The notes: generated by a model not told the origin, from the letters alone. A stretch of DNA of 64,000 bases from Anaeromicrobium sediminis (GCF_002270055.1 NZ_NIBG01000006.1:124001-188000), one strand, 5' to 3'; shown: positions 26,732 to 36,348, numbered from the stretch's first letter. Numbers and translations: made by a program.

Positions 26732-27328
26732 ATGATCAGTGTAATAGATTATGGAATGGGGAACTTGCAAAGTGTATCAAATGCTCTAAATTACTTAGAT
26801 ATTCCCTTTATGATAACTAATAATAAAGAAGAAATAAAAAAATCCAAGGCCATATTAATTCCAGGCGTAGGGGCCTTTTATGATGCCATGAAAAATATGA
26901 GGGACATGGGTCTTGATAAGCTCATCAAGAAAGAAAGTACTAAAAAACCAATATTAGGAATTTGTTTGGGAATGCAAATATTATTTGAAAAGGGAGAAGA
27001 GGTAAAAGAAATAGAAGGTTTAGGTTTAATAGAGGGGACGGTAAAGAAAATGGAAGTAGATTATAAGGTGCCCCATATAGGTTGGAATAATATAAAAATA
27101 AATAATAAAAGTGACATATTAAAGGATATAGATGAGGATTATGTTTATTTTGTTCACTCCTATTATGCAGAGACACTAGTCGAGGTGGTAGATGCCTATT
27201 GTGAATATGGAATAAATATACCAGCCATAGTAAGTAAGGGAAACATATATGGTATGCAATTTCACCCTGAAAAAAGTGGAGTAGTGGGTATGAGATTACT
27301 AAAGAATTTCTGGGAGGTTGTAAAATGA
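26732..27328 (+). CDS. hisH: Imidazole glycerol phosphate synthase, glutaminase subunit
   Basis: This 198-residue class I glutamine amidotransferase supplies ammonia to HisF. It has VIDYGMGNLQSVSNAL at the start, the nucleophile elbow GICLGMQILFEKGEE with the catalytic Cys near residue 79, and the His-x-Glu pair in YGMQFHPEKSGVVG. Length and motifs are standard. The stop overlaps the hisA start (ATGA), so the two are translationally coupled. Confidence 0.97.
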   Translation: MISVIDYGMGNLQSVSNALNYLDIPFMITNNKEEIKKSKAILIPGVGAFYDAMKNMRDMGLDKLIKKESTKKPILGICLGMQILFEKGEEVKEIEGLGLIEGTVKKMEVDYKVPHIGWNNIKINNKSDILKDIDEDYVYFVHSYYAETLVEVVDAYCEYGINIPAIVSKGNIYGMQFHPEKSGVVGMRLLKNFWEVVK

Positions 27329-28038
27329 TCATATTTCCAGCTATAGATATAAAGGAAGGAAAGTGTGTAAGATTGTATCAAGGGGACTTTAATAGGGTGG
27401 AAGTTATGGGAAATGACCCATTAAAAGTTGCTAAAGAGTTTGAAATTTTAGGGGCAGAATTTTTACATATGGTAGATTTAGATGGAGCTCTAAAGGGTGA
27501 ATCAGTAAATTTAGAGGTGATTGCAACCATAGTTGAAAGTATAAATATTCCCGTCCAAATAGGTGGGGGAATTAGGACTATGGATAAGGTGGAAAAATTA
27601 ATAAATATGGGAGTTGCTCGTGTCATATTAGGAACTAGTGCCATTAAAGACAAGGACTTTTTAATAGAAGTGGTAGAGAAATATGGAGATAGGGTAGCCG
27701 TTGGGATAGATGCTAAAAATGGCTATGTGGCAGTGGATGGATGGACTGATGTGAGTTCTATAGATTATATAGACTTTTCTAAGGAGATGGAGAAGATAGG
27801 AGTTAAGACTATCATATTCACAGACATTAGTAAGGATGGCACATTACAGGGGCCTAATGTGGAACAACTAGTTAAATTAAAGGAAAATATCAATATGGAT
27901 ATAGTAGCATCAGGAGGAATAAGTTCTTTGGATGATTTAAAGACTTTGAGAGAAAAGGATTTTTGTGGTGCTATAGTAGGTAAGGCTATATATAAGGGGA
28001 ATGTAAAGTTGGATGAGGCTATTTTGATTAGTAAATAA
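27325..28038 (+). CDS. hisA: Phosphoribosylformimino-AICAR-phosphate isomerase
   Basis: This 237-residue (beta/alpha)8 barrel enzyme carries out the Amadori rearrangement of ProFAR. The catalytic Asp lies in FPAIDIKEGKCVRLYQGD at the N-terminus and the second in FTDISKDGTLQGPN near residue 168. Phosphate-binding loops are IGGGIRTMD and ASGGISSLDDL, one in each half-barrel. It is coupled to hisH by a four-base overlap. The third structured intergenic element follows and separates it from hisF. Confidence 0.96.
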   Translation: MIIFPAIDIKEGKCVRLYQGDFNRVEVMGNDPLKVAKEFEILGAEFLHMVDLDGALKGESVNLEVIATIVESINIPVQIGGGIRTMDKVEKLINMGVARVILGTSAIKDKDFLIEVVEKYGDRVAVGIDAKNGYVAVDGWTDVSSIDYIDFSKEMEKIGVKTIIFTDISKDGTLQGPNVEQLVKLKENINMDIVASGGISSLDDLKTLREKDFCGAIVGKAIYKGNVKLDEAILISK

Positions 28039-28062
28039 ATTGTTCTAAATTGAGGTATGTGA

Positions 28063-28225
28063 ACTTACTTCGGTCATATAAATAAAAACGTTTAGAAGGT
28101 AAGTCACTATCAGACTATAGGATGTGAATATTATACTTACGGTAGAAGGTTCATAATTGTTTGCAGCAGAGGATGCTCTGATGCTCCACCTTCTAAAAAT
28201 TTTTTATTCATATTCCCTTGTAAGT
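28063..28225 (+). repeat. Dispersed structured intergenic element, copy 3
   Basis: This copy is closest to copy 1 (4462-4626): GGTAAGTCACTATCAGACTA and AGAAGGTTCATAATTGTTTG are identical or nearly so. The terminal stem contains TTAGAAGGT paired with ACCTTCTAA, where copy 1 has TTATAAGGT paired with ACCTTATAA, a clean compensatory change. It lies between hisA and hisF, 69 bases before the hisF start. Confidence 0.86.
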
Positions 28226-28294
28226 GATGGAGTTTGTATATGATGAATTGATTAAAAGATTGAAAAGAGTTATGAGAATGGAGAGGTGATGTAG

Positions 28295-29056
28295 GTGCTT
28301 ACTAAGAGAATAATCCCCTGCTTGGATGTGAAGATGGGAAGAGTGGTTAAGGGGGTAAACTTTGTAGGGTTACAGGATGTGGGAGATCCTGTTGAGATTG
28401 CTAAGGTGTATAATATGCATAAGGCAGATGAAATTGTGTTTTTAGATATAACTGCATCTCAAGAAGGTAGAAATATTATGTTAGATGTGGTGAAAAATAC
28501 AGCTAAGGAGGTATTTATTCCATTAACTGTAGGTGGTGGAATAAATACTGTGGAGGATATAAAAAATACCTTAAGGGCTGGTGCTGATAAGGTGTCTATA
28601 AATTCTAGTGCTGTTAAAAATCCTAAGTTGATAACAGAGGGTGCTAAAATATTTGGAAGTCAATGTATAGTAGTGGCTATAGATGGAAAAAAGAGAGAAG
28701 ATAATATGGGTTGGAACGTATATGTAAAAGGTGGAAGTGTAGATACTGGCATGGATTTAGTTCAGTGGGCTAAGGAAGTAGAATCCCTTGGGGCTGGAGA
28801 AATACTTTTAACTAGTATGGATGGAGATGGAACAAAAAGTGGCTTTGACATAGAACTGACTAAGGCTGTCTGTGAAGCAGTTAATATACCTGTGATAGCT
28901 TCTGGGGGATGTGGTAAAATAGAAGATTTTTATGAAGTGTTTGACTCATGTAATGTGGATGCAGCTTTAGCAGCTTCTATTTTTCATTATAGGGAATCTA
29001 CTGTAAAAAAAGTTAAAGAATATTTAGGTGAAAAAAATATTCCTGTAAGGTTGTGA
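28295..29056 (+). CDS. hisF: Imidazole glycerol phosphate synthase, cyclase subunit
   Basis: This 253-residue (beta/alpha)8 barrel joins the HisH-derived ammonia to PRFAR, giving imidazole glycerol phosphate and AICAR. The start [19 protein letters not shown] contains the catalytic Asp, and [15 protein letters not shown] near residue 170 contains the second. [14 protein letters not shown] and [14 protein letters not shown] are the phosphate loops. Translation starts at GTG 28295 after AGAGGTGAT. The stop overlaps the possible GTG start of hisI. Confidence 0.96.
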   Translation: MLTKRIIPCLDVKMGRVVKGVNFVGLQDVGDPVEIAKVYNMHKADEIVFLDITASQEGRNIMLDVVKNTAKEVFIPLTVGGGINTVEDIKNTLRAGADKVSINSSAVKNPKLITEGAKIFGSQCIVVAIDGKKREDNMGWNVYVKGGSVDTGMDLVQWAKEVESLGAGEILLTSMDGDGTKSGFDIELTKAVCEAVNIPVIASGGCGKIEDFYEVFDSCNVDAALAASIFHYRESTVKKVKEYLGEKNIPVRL

Positions 29057-29061
29057 TTAAT

Positions 29062-29379
29062 ATGAGCGAATATAATATAGATTTTTCAAAGGGGTTAGTT
29101 CCTACTATTATACAAGATTATGAAAGTGGTAAGGTTTTAATGTTAGCTTACATGAATGAAGAATCTTTTAGGAGGACCATGGATACTAAGAAAACTTGGT
29201 TTTATAGTAGGTCTAGACAAAAGCTATGGAACAAGGGAGAATCATCTGGACATTTTCAACATGTGAAAGAAGTTTATATTGATTGTGATAGGGATACTAT
29301 TTTAATAGGGGTAAAGCAAGATGGAGTAGCTTGCCATACAGGGGCAGAATCTTGTTTTTATACTAAAATATTAGGGTGA
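29062..29379 (+). CDS. hisI: Phosphoribosyl-AMP cyclohydrolase
   Basis: This protein of about 105 residues opens the adenine ring of PR-AMP. Zinc- and magnesium-binding motifs are visible: [20 protein letters not shown], then DCDRDTILI and [12 protein letters not shown] with conserved Asp and Cys. I take ATG 29062 as start; a GTG at 29053 overlapping the hisF stop is the alternative. It is a monofunctional HisI, with hisE as a separate gene four bases downstream. Confidence 0.94.
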   Translation: MSEYNIDFSKGLVPTIIQDYESGKVLMLAYMNEESFRRTMDTKKTWFYSRSRQKLWNKGESSGHFQHVKEVYIDCDRDTILIGVKQDGVACHTGAESCFYTKILG

Positions 29380-29383
29380 TTAT

Positions 29384-29713
29384 ATGGAGAATAATATACT
29401 TAAAGGTCTATATGAGACCATAGAAAATAGAAGGGATAATCCTAAAGAGGGTTCATATACTTCCTATTTGTTTGAAAAGGGAATAGACAAAATACTAAAA
29501 AAAGTTGGAGAAGAATGTACAGAAACCATAATAGAGGCTAGTAAAGGGCATAAGGAAAACTTGAAAGAAGAAATAGGAGATTTAGTATATCATCTCATGG
29601 TACTTATGGTTCAAATGGATGTAAGTTTAGATGATGTAGGTCATATACTAGCCAGTAGGCATAAGGTACAAAACAATAAGAAACCAGAGAGAAAAGAAAT
29701 AGAAAAATGGTAA
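29384..29713 (+). CDS. hisE: Phosphoribosyl-ATP pyrophosphatase
   Basis: This 109-residue all-alpha pyrophosphohydrolase acts on PR-ATP, step two of the pathway. The MazG-like metal motif reads KKVGEECTETIIEASKG followed by EEIGDLVYHLMVLMV. It is the last his gene. The distance from hisI is four bases, and a terminator lies about 45 bases after its stop. With it, hisZ, G, D, C, B, H, A, F, I, E and J form a complete set for histidine synthesis from PRPP and ATP. Confidence 0.95.
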   Translation: MENNILKGLYETIENRRDNPKEGSYTSYLFEKGIDKILKKVGEECTETIIEASKGHKENLKEEIGDLVYHLMVLMVQMDVSLDDVGHILASRHKVQNNKKPERKEIEKW

Positions 29714-29753
29714 AAAAGACATATAAAAAATATAATAATTATTAAACATATAG

Positions 29754-29788
29754 AAAAAAATACTAATATAATATTAGTATTTTTTTTA
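29754..29788 (+). terminator. Terminator of the his operon
   Basis: AAAATACTAATA at 29757 pairs with TATTAGTATTTT around a very short loop and is followed by a run of T. It ends the histidine operon. Confidence 0.85.
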
Positions 29789-29945
29789 TATGTTTATGAG
29801 TAGGTCCTTACAAACTGGAAAAGAGACAGTTTTTGTGATATATTTGTATAAATGGAATAAATACATGTGTCTTTCTAATACAATAAGTACTATTAGGCCG
29901 CATTATATAAAGATTATACTTGAACTTAAAAGGAGTTGTTAGACG

Positions 29946-31604
29946 ATGGAGAATAATCATGTTCCTTCAAATTTTATAAGGAATATAATTATTGATGATT
30001 TAAAGTCAGGAAAACATAAAGAAATAGTGACACGTTTCCCACCAGAGCCAAATGGCTATTTACATATTGGGCACGCAAAAGCTATATGCTTAAACTTTGA
30101 ACTGGCAGATGAGTTTGAAGGTAAGACATATTTACGTTTTGATGATACTAACCCAGTAAAAGAAGATGTAGAATATGTTGAGTCTATTAAAAAAGATGTA
30201 CAGTGGTTAGGGTTTGACTGGGATGGATTATATTATGCATCAAACTACTTCCAAGAAATGTACAATAGAGCTGTAATATTAATTAAAAAGGATAAGGCTT
30301 TCGTATGTGATTTAACTGCTGAGGAAATTAGAGAGTATCGTGGATCTTTAACTGAACCAGGTAAGGAAAGTCCTTATAGAAATAGATCTGTAGAAGAAAA
30401 CTTAGATTTGTTTGAGCGTATGAAGAAGGGTGAATTTAAAGATGGAGAAAAGGTATTAAGAGCTAAAATTGATATGACTTCTCCTAACTTAAATATGAGA
30501 GATCCTGTAATTTATCGTACAGTTCATGCAACTCACCATAATACGGGAGATGAGTGGTGCATTTATCCTATGTATGATTATGCTCATCCTCTGGAAGATG
30601 CCATAGAAGGTGTAACTCATTCATTATGTTCATTAGAGTTTGAAGATCATAGACCACTTTATGATTGGGCTGTAAGAGAATGTGAAATGGAATGTGTACC
30701 AAATCAATATGAATTTGCAAGACTTAATATGACAAATACAGTTATGAGTAAGAGAAAATTAAAATTATTAGTAGATGAAGATGTGGTAGATGGTTGGGAT
30801 GACCCAAGAATGCCTACTATATCGGGTCTTAGAAGAAGGGGATATACTCCTGAATCTATAAGAACATTTGCTAAGGAAATTGGAATTGCTAAAAATAATT
30901 CTACTGTAGATTCTCAAATGCTTGAGCATTTCATAAGGGAAGACTTAAAGTTAAAGGCTCCTAGAACTATGGGGGTATTAAGACCTCTTAAGGTGGTTAT
31001 AACAAACTATCCAGAGGATCAAGTAGAAATGCTTGAAGCAGAAGTTAATCCTGAAAACCCAGAGATGGGAACTAGAATGATTCCATTCTCAAGAGAAATT
31101 TATATAGAACAAGAAGACTTCATGGAAGAGCCTCCAAAGAAGTATCATAGATTATATCCTGGAAATGAAGTAAGATTAAAGCATGCATACTTCATTAAAT
31201 GCAATGATGTAGTTAAAGATGAAAATGGAAATGTAGTAGAAATTCATTGTACTTATGACCCTGAAACTAAGAGTGGTACTGGATTTACAGGAAGAAAAGT
31301 AAAGGGAACTCTTCACTGGGTAGATGCTAAGGGTGCAGTGCCAGCTGAATTTAGATTATATGAGCCTTTATTATTAGATGAAGCACAAGAACCAGGAAAA
31401 GATTTCTTAGATTGTATAAACCCAAATTCTATGGAAACATTAGAAGGATTCATTGAGCCAAATATGGCTGAATCGAAACCACAAGATAAGTTCCAATTCT
31501 TTAGACATGGATACTTTAATGTGGATTCTAAATATAGTACTGATGAAAAATTAGTATTTAATAGAATCGTAGCTTTAAAAAGTTCTTTCAAATTAAATAA
31601 GTAG
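29946..31604 (+). CDS. glnS: Glutaminyl-tRNA synthetase
   Basis: This 552-residue class I synthetase charges tRNA-Gln. The ATP motif HIGH appears in [16 protein letters not shown] near residue 40 and the KMSKS-like loop as VMSKRKL near 270. The C-terminal beta-barrel anticodon domains end [24 protein letters not shown] lies about 13 bases before the start. It follows the his terminator and is transcribed separately. The last 40 or so codons plus its terminator recur as a decayed copy at 60416-60580, an odd relationship described in the findings. Confidence 0.96.
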   Translation: MENNHVPSNFIRNIIIDDLKSGKHKEIVTRFPPEPNGYLHIGHAKAICLNFELADEFEGKTYLRFDDTNPVKEDVEYVESIKKDVQWLGFDWDGLYYASNYFQEMYNRAVILIKKDKAFVCDLTAEEIREYRGSLTEPGKESPYRNRSVEENLDLFERMKKGEFKDGEKVLRAKIDMTSPNLNMRDPVIYRTVHATHHNTGDEWCIYPMYDYAHPLEDAIEGVTHSLCSLEFEDHRPLYDWAVRECEMECVPNQYEFARLNMTNTVMSKRKLKLLVDEDVVDGWDDPRMPTISGLRRRGYTPESIRTFAKEIGIAKNNSTVDSQMLEHFIREDLKLKAPRTMGVLRPLKVVITNYPEDQVEMLEAEVNPENPEMGTRMIPFSREIYIEQEDFMEEPPKKYHRLYPGNEVRLKHAYFIKCNDVVKDENGNVVEIHCTYDPETKSGTGFTGRKVKGTLHWVDAKGAVPAEFRLYEPLLLDEAQEPGKDFLDCINPNSMETLEGFIEPNMAESKPQDKFQFFRHGYFNVDSKYSTDEKLVFNRIVALKSSFKLNK

Positions 31605-31610
31605 ATATGA

Positions 31611-31645
31611 AAAGATGTAACTAAAATTAGTTACATCTTTTTAAA
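31611..31645 (+). terminator. Terminator of glnS
   Basis: AAAGATGTAACT (31611-31622) pairs with AGTTACATCTTT (31629-31640) around AAAATT and is followed by TT. A variant with compensated changes occurs at 60554-60580. Confidence 0.9.
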
Positions 31646-32024
31646 ATTCTATAATAACCTGTAACTGGGCTACTATATTTTCAATCAAGCATTCATTGTA
31701 AAGAAATAACATATTATAAAAAAATTACAACTTACATGTGTAAAGTATGCTTATTCGACGAATAATTTTGTGTAGAATTTACATGAGTTATAAAAAACAT
31801 TAGACTCTCACATATAACATAGAAAGCTATAGACGTGAAAAATCCAAAGAAGGATGTTAAAACTTTAACAGTTGAAAAACACTATTAAAACTATTTATAA
31901 AATTATTATAAAGGATTAACTCGTGATTATTTAGAAAATAATTATATGAAAATATAAAAAATTCAGAAATAAAAAGGTGGAGGTGACATAGTAATTTAAA
32001 TTAACAAATTTGGAGGTATGTCGA
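31646..32024 (+). promoter_or_regulatory. Leader region of the NCS2 permease gene
   Basis: No gene lies here. The region holds a perfect palindrome, TTATTCGACGAATAA (31751-31765). A dyad-like ACTTACATGTGTAAAGT stretch lies just upstream. TAGAATTTACATGAGTTAT begins at 31773, and its core recurs before ftcD at 36239. TTGTGT and TATAAA around that motif could be a -35/-10 pair. I found no match to the classical purine riboswitch, although the genes concern purines. Confidence 0.45.
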
Positions 32025-33359
32025 ATGGAAGGTAACAAGAAGGTTAGAGCTAGTTCAGAAATTATGTATAAGATTGATGACAAACCACCTATTCAGATTA
32101 GTATTCTTCTGGCATTTCAACATATTATGGCTGCATTTGGTGGTATTGTTGCGGTTCCATTAGTTGTTGGAGGGGTATTAGGTTTACCTGTAAATGATTT
32201 GGCTTTTCTAGTTAGTGCTGCTTTATTTGCAGCGGGAATAGCTACTTTTATTCAAGCAAAGGGTATTGGTATAGTAGGAGCGAGGGTTGCATGTGTAATG
32301 GGAACTGATTTTACCTTTGTTGGACCATCAATAGCTGTTGGATCAACAATGGGATTGCCGGGCATATTTGGAGCTACAATACTAGGGTCCTTTGTAGAAA
32401 TTATCCTTAGTCGTTTTATTAAACCTTTACGTAGGTTTTTTCCACCGATAGTAACTGGCACAGTGGTCATGTTAATCGGATTAACATTGCTTCCAGTATC
32501 TATTGATTGGGCTGCTGGAGGATATGGAGCTCCTGATTATGGAAGCTTAACTAATGTTTCTGTAGCAGTATCGGTTTTGGTTGTAATCATGTTATTGAAT
32601 AGATATGCTAAGGGAATATTTAGTTCAGCAGCAGTCATTTTAGGGTTGATCTTTGGTTATATAATATCTTATCCTTTAGGTCTTTTAGACTTTACACCAA
32701 TTAAGGATGCAGGATGGGTGGCAATACCTACACCTTTTAAGTATGGAATTACCTTTAGCTTAACAGCTGTGATTCCATTTATAACAGCCTATCTAGTTAC
32801 TACTATTGAAACAGTAGGGTGTTTAATGGCTATTGGCGAAGCCTCTGGAAAAGAGCTAAGTAGTGAAGAAATTTCATCAGGTATTTTAGCAGATGGAGTA
32901 GGAAGCTTTATTGCTGGCTTTTTTAATGCAGGACCTAATACATCCTTTAGTCAAAATGTTGGTTTAATTCCTTTAACAAAGGTGGCAAGTAGATTTGTAG
33001 TAATAATATCAGGTATAATACTTATTCTTTTAGGACTATTCCCTAAATTTGGAGCCCTCATAGCTATAATGCCTAATCCAGTGTTAGGTGGAGCAGGTAT
33101 AATAATGTTTGGTATGGTAGCAGCAGCTGGTATAAAAACCATCAAAAATGTTCCGCTGAACAATAGAAATATGCTTATACTAGCCATATCTATAGGAATT
33201 GGCCTTGGTGTTACTGTAAGACCTGATTTTTTACAGCATTTACCGAATGTGTTAAAGAGTCTATTTTCTTCAGGGATAAGTGCTGGAACTATAACTGCAT
33301 TATTGCTTAATATAATTCTTAAGGAAGAATATATAGATGAAGAGGTAGCTGTAAAATAG
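32025..33359 (+). CDS. Xanthine/uracil-type permease, NCS2 family
   Basis: This membrane carrier of about 444 residues has some fourteen hydrophobic segments. It carries the NCS2 signature QNVGLIPLTKVASRFVV near residue 320 and QHIMAAFGGIVAVPLVVGG at the first segment. The family imports xanthine, uric acid or uracil with protons. The start ATG 32025 follows GGAGG. It lies upstream of pucR and the purine locus, so xanthine or urate is more likely than uracil. A terminator follows, so it can be made as a single-gene transcript. Confidence 0.88.
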   Translation: MEGNKKVRASSEIMYKIDDKPPIQISILLAFQHIMAAFGGIVAVPLVVGGVLGLPVNDLAFLVSAALFAAGIATFIQAKGIGIVGARVACVMGTDFTFVGPSIAVGSTMGLPGIFGATILGSFVEIILSRFIKPLRRFFPPIVTGTVVMLIGLTLLPVSIDWAAGGYGAPDYGSLTNVSVAVSVLVVIMLLNRYAKGIFSSAAVILGLIFGYIISYPLGLLDFTPIKDAGWVAIPTPFKYGITFSLTAVIPFITAYLVTTIETVGCLMAIGEASGKELSSEEISSGILADGVGSFIAGFFNAGPNTSFSQNVGLIPLTKVASRFVVIISGIILILLGLFPKFGALIAIMPNPVLGGAGIIMFGMVAAAGIKTIKNVPLNNRNMLILAISIGIGLGVTVRPDFLQHLPNVLKSLFSSGISAGTITALLLNIILKEEYIDEEVAVK

Positions 33360-33371
33360 TAGTAGATAAAA

Positions 33372-33398
33372 GAGGTTCGATATTTCGAACCTCGTTTT
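33372..33398 (+). terminator. Terminator after the NCS2 permease
   Basis: GAGGTTCGA pairs with TCGAACCTC around a four-base loop, followed by GTTTTAA. Confidence 0.85.
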
Positions 33399-33490
33399 AA
33401 TTGATTTGTAAAATGTATACAAAAACTTCCCGAGAAATTTTCAATTATCAATGAGACAATGTGTTAAAAAAGAATCAATACTAAGTTTTG

Positions 33491-33509
33491 TTTGTATAAA
33501 ACATACAAA
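33491..33509. promoter_or_regulatory. Palindrome upstream of pucR (possible operator)
   Basis: TTTGTAT-AAAAC-ATACAAA is a perfect 7-bp inverted repeat with a 5-base spacer, about 130 bases before the pucR start. A shorter palindrome, TGTATACA, lies nearby at about 33414. They could be sites for PucR itself or another purine regulator. Confidence 0.4.
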
Positions 33510-33637
33510 TAAAAGCAGATAAATAGGTATATAAAGGAAATAACTTTGTTAAATATATTCAAAAGAGGAAGGTTTTTTCTTATTTTTTGAGAAAGAGTAT
33601 ATTATAGGTATTCAGCTTTAGTAAAGGGGGGGGAAGT

Positions 33638-35296
33638 TTGTTAAAAGAAACAGGGATTTCTATTAAGGAAGCGCTAGAAATGGATTGTTTAAAAACTTGT
33701 AAGCTAATTGCTGGATTTGAAGGCTATAATAATGTTATTTATAGAGTCAATATTATGGCGGATTCTGAGATTCTAAATTGGGTTAGCGAGGATGAATTGT
33801 TATTAACTACAGCCTATTTTTTTAAAGCTGTAGAAATTGAAAAACAACTTGAGTTCATAAGGTCCCTTAAAAAGAAAAAGTTAGCTGGGATAGCAATAAA
33901 AATATATCCCTACTTAGATAGACTGCCAAAAGAGGTGCTAGAATTAGCAAATGAATTGAAGTTTCCAATTATTGAGTTAAATTATGCAATACCCTTTACT
34001 GATATAATGGGCCCCATATTTAAGAAGATATTTAATAAGCAGGCCCTGTTACTTCAAAAAGTTGAGGATTTACATGATAATTTAATGAATATTATTTTGA
34101 CAGGTGGAGAAGTGAAAGATATTGTCACTACTTTGTCTAAAACATTATGCAATCCCATATTAGTTTTAAATAACTATTTTGATGAGTTTATATATGATGA
34201 TAAATTCTATCCCTTCGATTACAACGAACTTACGATTAAAATTGAAAAACTCATAAACAAGAATGTATATAACCAAAGTCTATCAAAAACATACTCCTGT
34301 AATATAGAGATTCATGATAAAACCTATGAAATTGTAATGGTTCCAATAGTGTTGAAAAATAGTGTCTATGGACACATTATAGCTGTAGAGGCAGAAAAAA
34401 GTGTAACAAGTTTTGACGTTGTATCAATAGAGACGGCATCTACAATTATAGCTTTAGAATTTTTAAAGAGAATGTCAATTCAAGATGTAGAGAACAGATA
34501 TACAGCAGAGTTTTTTGAAGACATTATTTCATTAGATAAAAGAAGAAAAGAAAAAGCTATAAAAAGAGCAAAATATTACAAGTTTGATCCACAGGCATAT
34601 TTTAATATTATAAATATTTATTTCAATCAAAAGACACCCTGTATAACCAATGAATATGACTTTAATCAATACAAAAATAAAGGCATTTATCTTATAAATA
34701 AGATTTGCAAAGATGAGGGCATGAAACATTTAATTACAAGCAAAGGACAAAGTATAATTATCATGTTCATGTGGAACAAAAATAAAAATTTAAAGGAAAA
34801 GATAAACAATATAGTACAGAATATTGATAAGTCAATTAAGGAAAAAATGAGCTTTATTGAATATAGTATTGGAATAGGAAGAGTTTATAGGGGTTTAGAG
34901 AATGTTCACAAGAGCCTTAAGGATGCTGACAAGGCAATTGAAGCAAGAAAAACATTTATAAATGAAACTGTTATTGACTTCGATAATCTTGGCATATATA
35001 AAATATTTTGTCATGATAATTTAAGGGATGAGTTACAAAAATTTTTTCAAGCCACATTACTTCCATTATGCCAATATGATGAAAAGAGGGACACGGAGCT
35101 AGTGAAAACCCTTGAAGTATATTTTGAAATGAATGGAAATCTAAAAAAGATGTCAGAACATCTTTACACCCACTATAATACAATTTTATATAGAATTAAT
35201 AGGATAAGCGAAATTACTAAGATGAATTTAGATGATGAGGGAGATAGATTTAATTTAGAAACTGCCCTAAAGATAAAAAAAATTATGGGAATATAA
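33638..35296 (+). CDS. pucR: PucR-family purine catabolism regulator
   Basis: This 552-residue cytoplasmic regulator has an N-terminal PucR ligand-binding domain (roughly residues 8-130). A middle region follows, and a C-terminal PucR helix-turn-helix (about 490-545) contains HYNTILYRINRISEITKMNL. In Bacillus, PucR controls purine degradation genes in response to pathway metabolites. Translation starts at TTG 33638, five bases after a long purine-rich ribosome site (AAAGGGGGGG). It sits between the NCS2 permease and the pathway operon. The name follows the family; which promoters it binds here is inferred. Confidence 0.85.
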   Translation: MLKETGISIKEALEMDCLKTCKLIAGFEGYNNVIYRVNIMADSEILNWVSEDELLLTTAYFFKAVEIEKQLEFIRSLKKKKLAGIAIKIYPYLDRLPKEVLELANELKFPIIELNYAIPFTDIMGPIFKKIFNKQALLLQKVEDLHDNLMNIILTGGEVKDIVTTLSKTLCNPILVLNNYFDEFIYDDKFYPFDYNELTIKIEKLINKNVYNQSLSKTYSCNIEIHDKTYEIVMVPIVLKNSVYGHIIAVEAEKSVTSFDVVSIETASTIIALEFLKRMSIQDVENRYTAEFFEDIISLDKRRKEKAIKRAKYYKFDPQAYFNIINIYFNQKTPCITNEYDFNQYKNKGIYLINKICKDEGMKHLITSKGQSIIIMFMWNKNKNLKEKINNIVQNIDKSIKEKMSFIEYSIGIGRVYRGLENVHKSLKDADKAIEARKTFINETVIDFDNLGIYKIFCHDNLRDELQKFFQATLLPLCQYDEKRDTELVKTLEVYFEMNGNLKKMSEHLYTHYNTILYRINRISEITKMNLDDEGDRFNLETALKIKKIMGI

Positions 35297-35338
35297 AATT
35301 TGTAGATAAATAATATATATTTTAAAGTAATTTAGAAA

Positions 35339-35378
35339 TAAAAAAAGATTAAGTCATATGACTTAATCTTTTTTTGTT
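35339..35378. terminator. Bidirectional terminator between pucR and the cyclase-family gene
   Basis: AAAAAAGATTAAGTCAT pairs perfectly with ATGACTTAATCTTTTTT at 35341-35376, a symmetrical hairpin ending in T-runs on both strands, placed between convergent genes. Confidence 0.92.
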
Positions 35379-35418
35379 CATTCTTCAAGGAACATTCCAC
35401 AAAAACTATAGATATTTG

Positions 35419-36111
35419 TTAATCTTCTACTAAGGCTACGGCTCTAATAGGTGAACCTGAACCATCTCGAATCTTTAATGGAAGTCCTATATAAAGAAAC
35501 CTTCTATTGACAACCTTATCTAGATTACAAAGATTTTCCGTGTTTGAAATATGGTATTCTCCACAGATTAAATGACCGGAAAAATCTAAATCATCAGGAT
35601 GGTCAATTGCAGGTGCATCAACTCCTATATTAACGACTCCCATATCAGCTAGCCATTTTGCAGCCCCGTAGCTTAAACCTGTATATTCAGTCTGCCACTT
35701 ATCAGTACCAAAATTTCGATCATGGTGACCCGTATAGAGTAGAACTATATCTCCCTTTAAAATTTCCTGTCCAGATTTTTTTAAAGCTTCTTCTAAATCC
35801 TGTGGCTCGATATATCTGCTTGCCGGTATATGAGATAAATCTATGCAGATTGCACTGCCCCAAAAATATTCTATAGGCATTTTATCTATGGTGGGGCCAT
35901 TAGGATTATATTCCCATACTCCGTCACTATGGGTACCACCATGCTCACTAATAAGTAAATTTCTTGCAGAAAAACCTAATGTTTTACTTCCTGTTACCTT
36001 CATATTTTCTTCATGGGTCATATTAACCATTATAAAGGTAGGTTGATGCATAGGGAAAACGGACATTCCTTGAAATATTTCCTGGGAAAGATCAATTAAA
36101 CTTAATCCCAT
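35419..36111 (-). CDS. Cyclase-family metal-dependent hydrolase (candidate imidazolonase)
   Basis: This 230-residue protein belongs to the cyclase/kynurenine-formamidase family. The metal motif reads EHGGTHSDGVWEY near residue 52, against the usual HxGTHxDxP; VGVDAPAIDHPD follows near 155. Members hydrolyse amide or ring C-N bonds. It is divergent from ftcD across a 237-base region and lies inside the purine locus. FtcD would use formiminoglycine, which is made by ring opening of 4-imidazolone, a cyclic amide; this gene is a good candidate for that step, but this is inference. AAGGAGGA precedes the start. Confidence 0.75.
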   Translation of the reverse strand: MGLSLIDLSQEIFQGMSVFPMHQPTFIMVNMTHEENMKVTGSKTLGFSARNLLISEHGGTHSDGVWEYNPNGPTIDKMPIEYFWGSAICIDLSHIPASRYIEPQDLEEALKKSGQEILKGDIVLLYTGHHDRNFGTDKWQTEYTGLSYGAAKWLADMGVVNIGVDAPAIDHPDDLDFSGHLICGEYHISNTENLCNLDKVVNRRFLYIGLPLKIRDGSGSPIRAVALVED

Positions 36112-36348
36112 CTCTATTACTCCTCCTTATTAAAGTAAGTATATTTCTTAATTATATTTGATGTTTATATATAAAATTCCCTTATAAAAAATATACAAAA
36201 ATAGATGTAAAAAAATTCTGAAAATTAGCTGTTGTTCATAGAATTTACACAAAGGTTATTTAGCATATTTTATTGAATTTTGAATTAGATATTTAATAGG
36301 GAAAAAAACAAGTAACAGCTGTGAATAGAAAAGGAGGAAATATATATT
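36112..36348. promoter_or_regulatory. Divergent intergenic region of the purine operon
   Basis: This region should hold promoters for the cyclase-family gene (left) and the ftcD operon (right). At 36239 it contains TAGAATTTACACAAAGGTTAT, close to the sequence at 31773 upstream of the NCS2 permease. The shared core TAGAATTTACA plus a following TTAT suggests a common regulator site or promoter. Confidence 0.4.

Noticed and set aside
31646-32024. Search for a classical purine riboswitch before the NCS2 permease.
   Set aside because: The conserved junction and loop sequences of the purine aptamer are not found on the plus strand of this leader.
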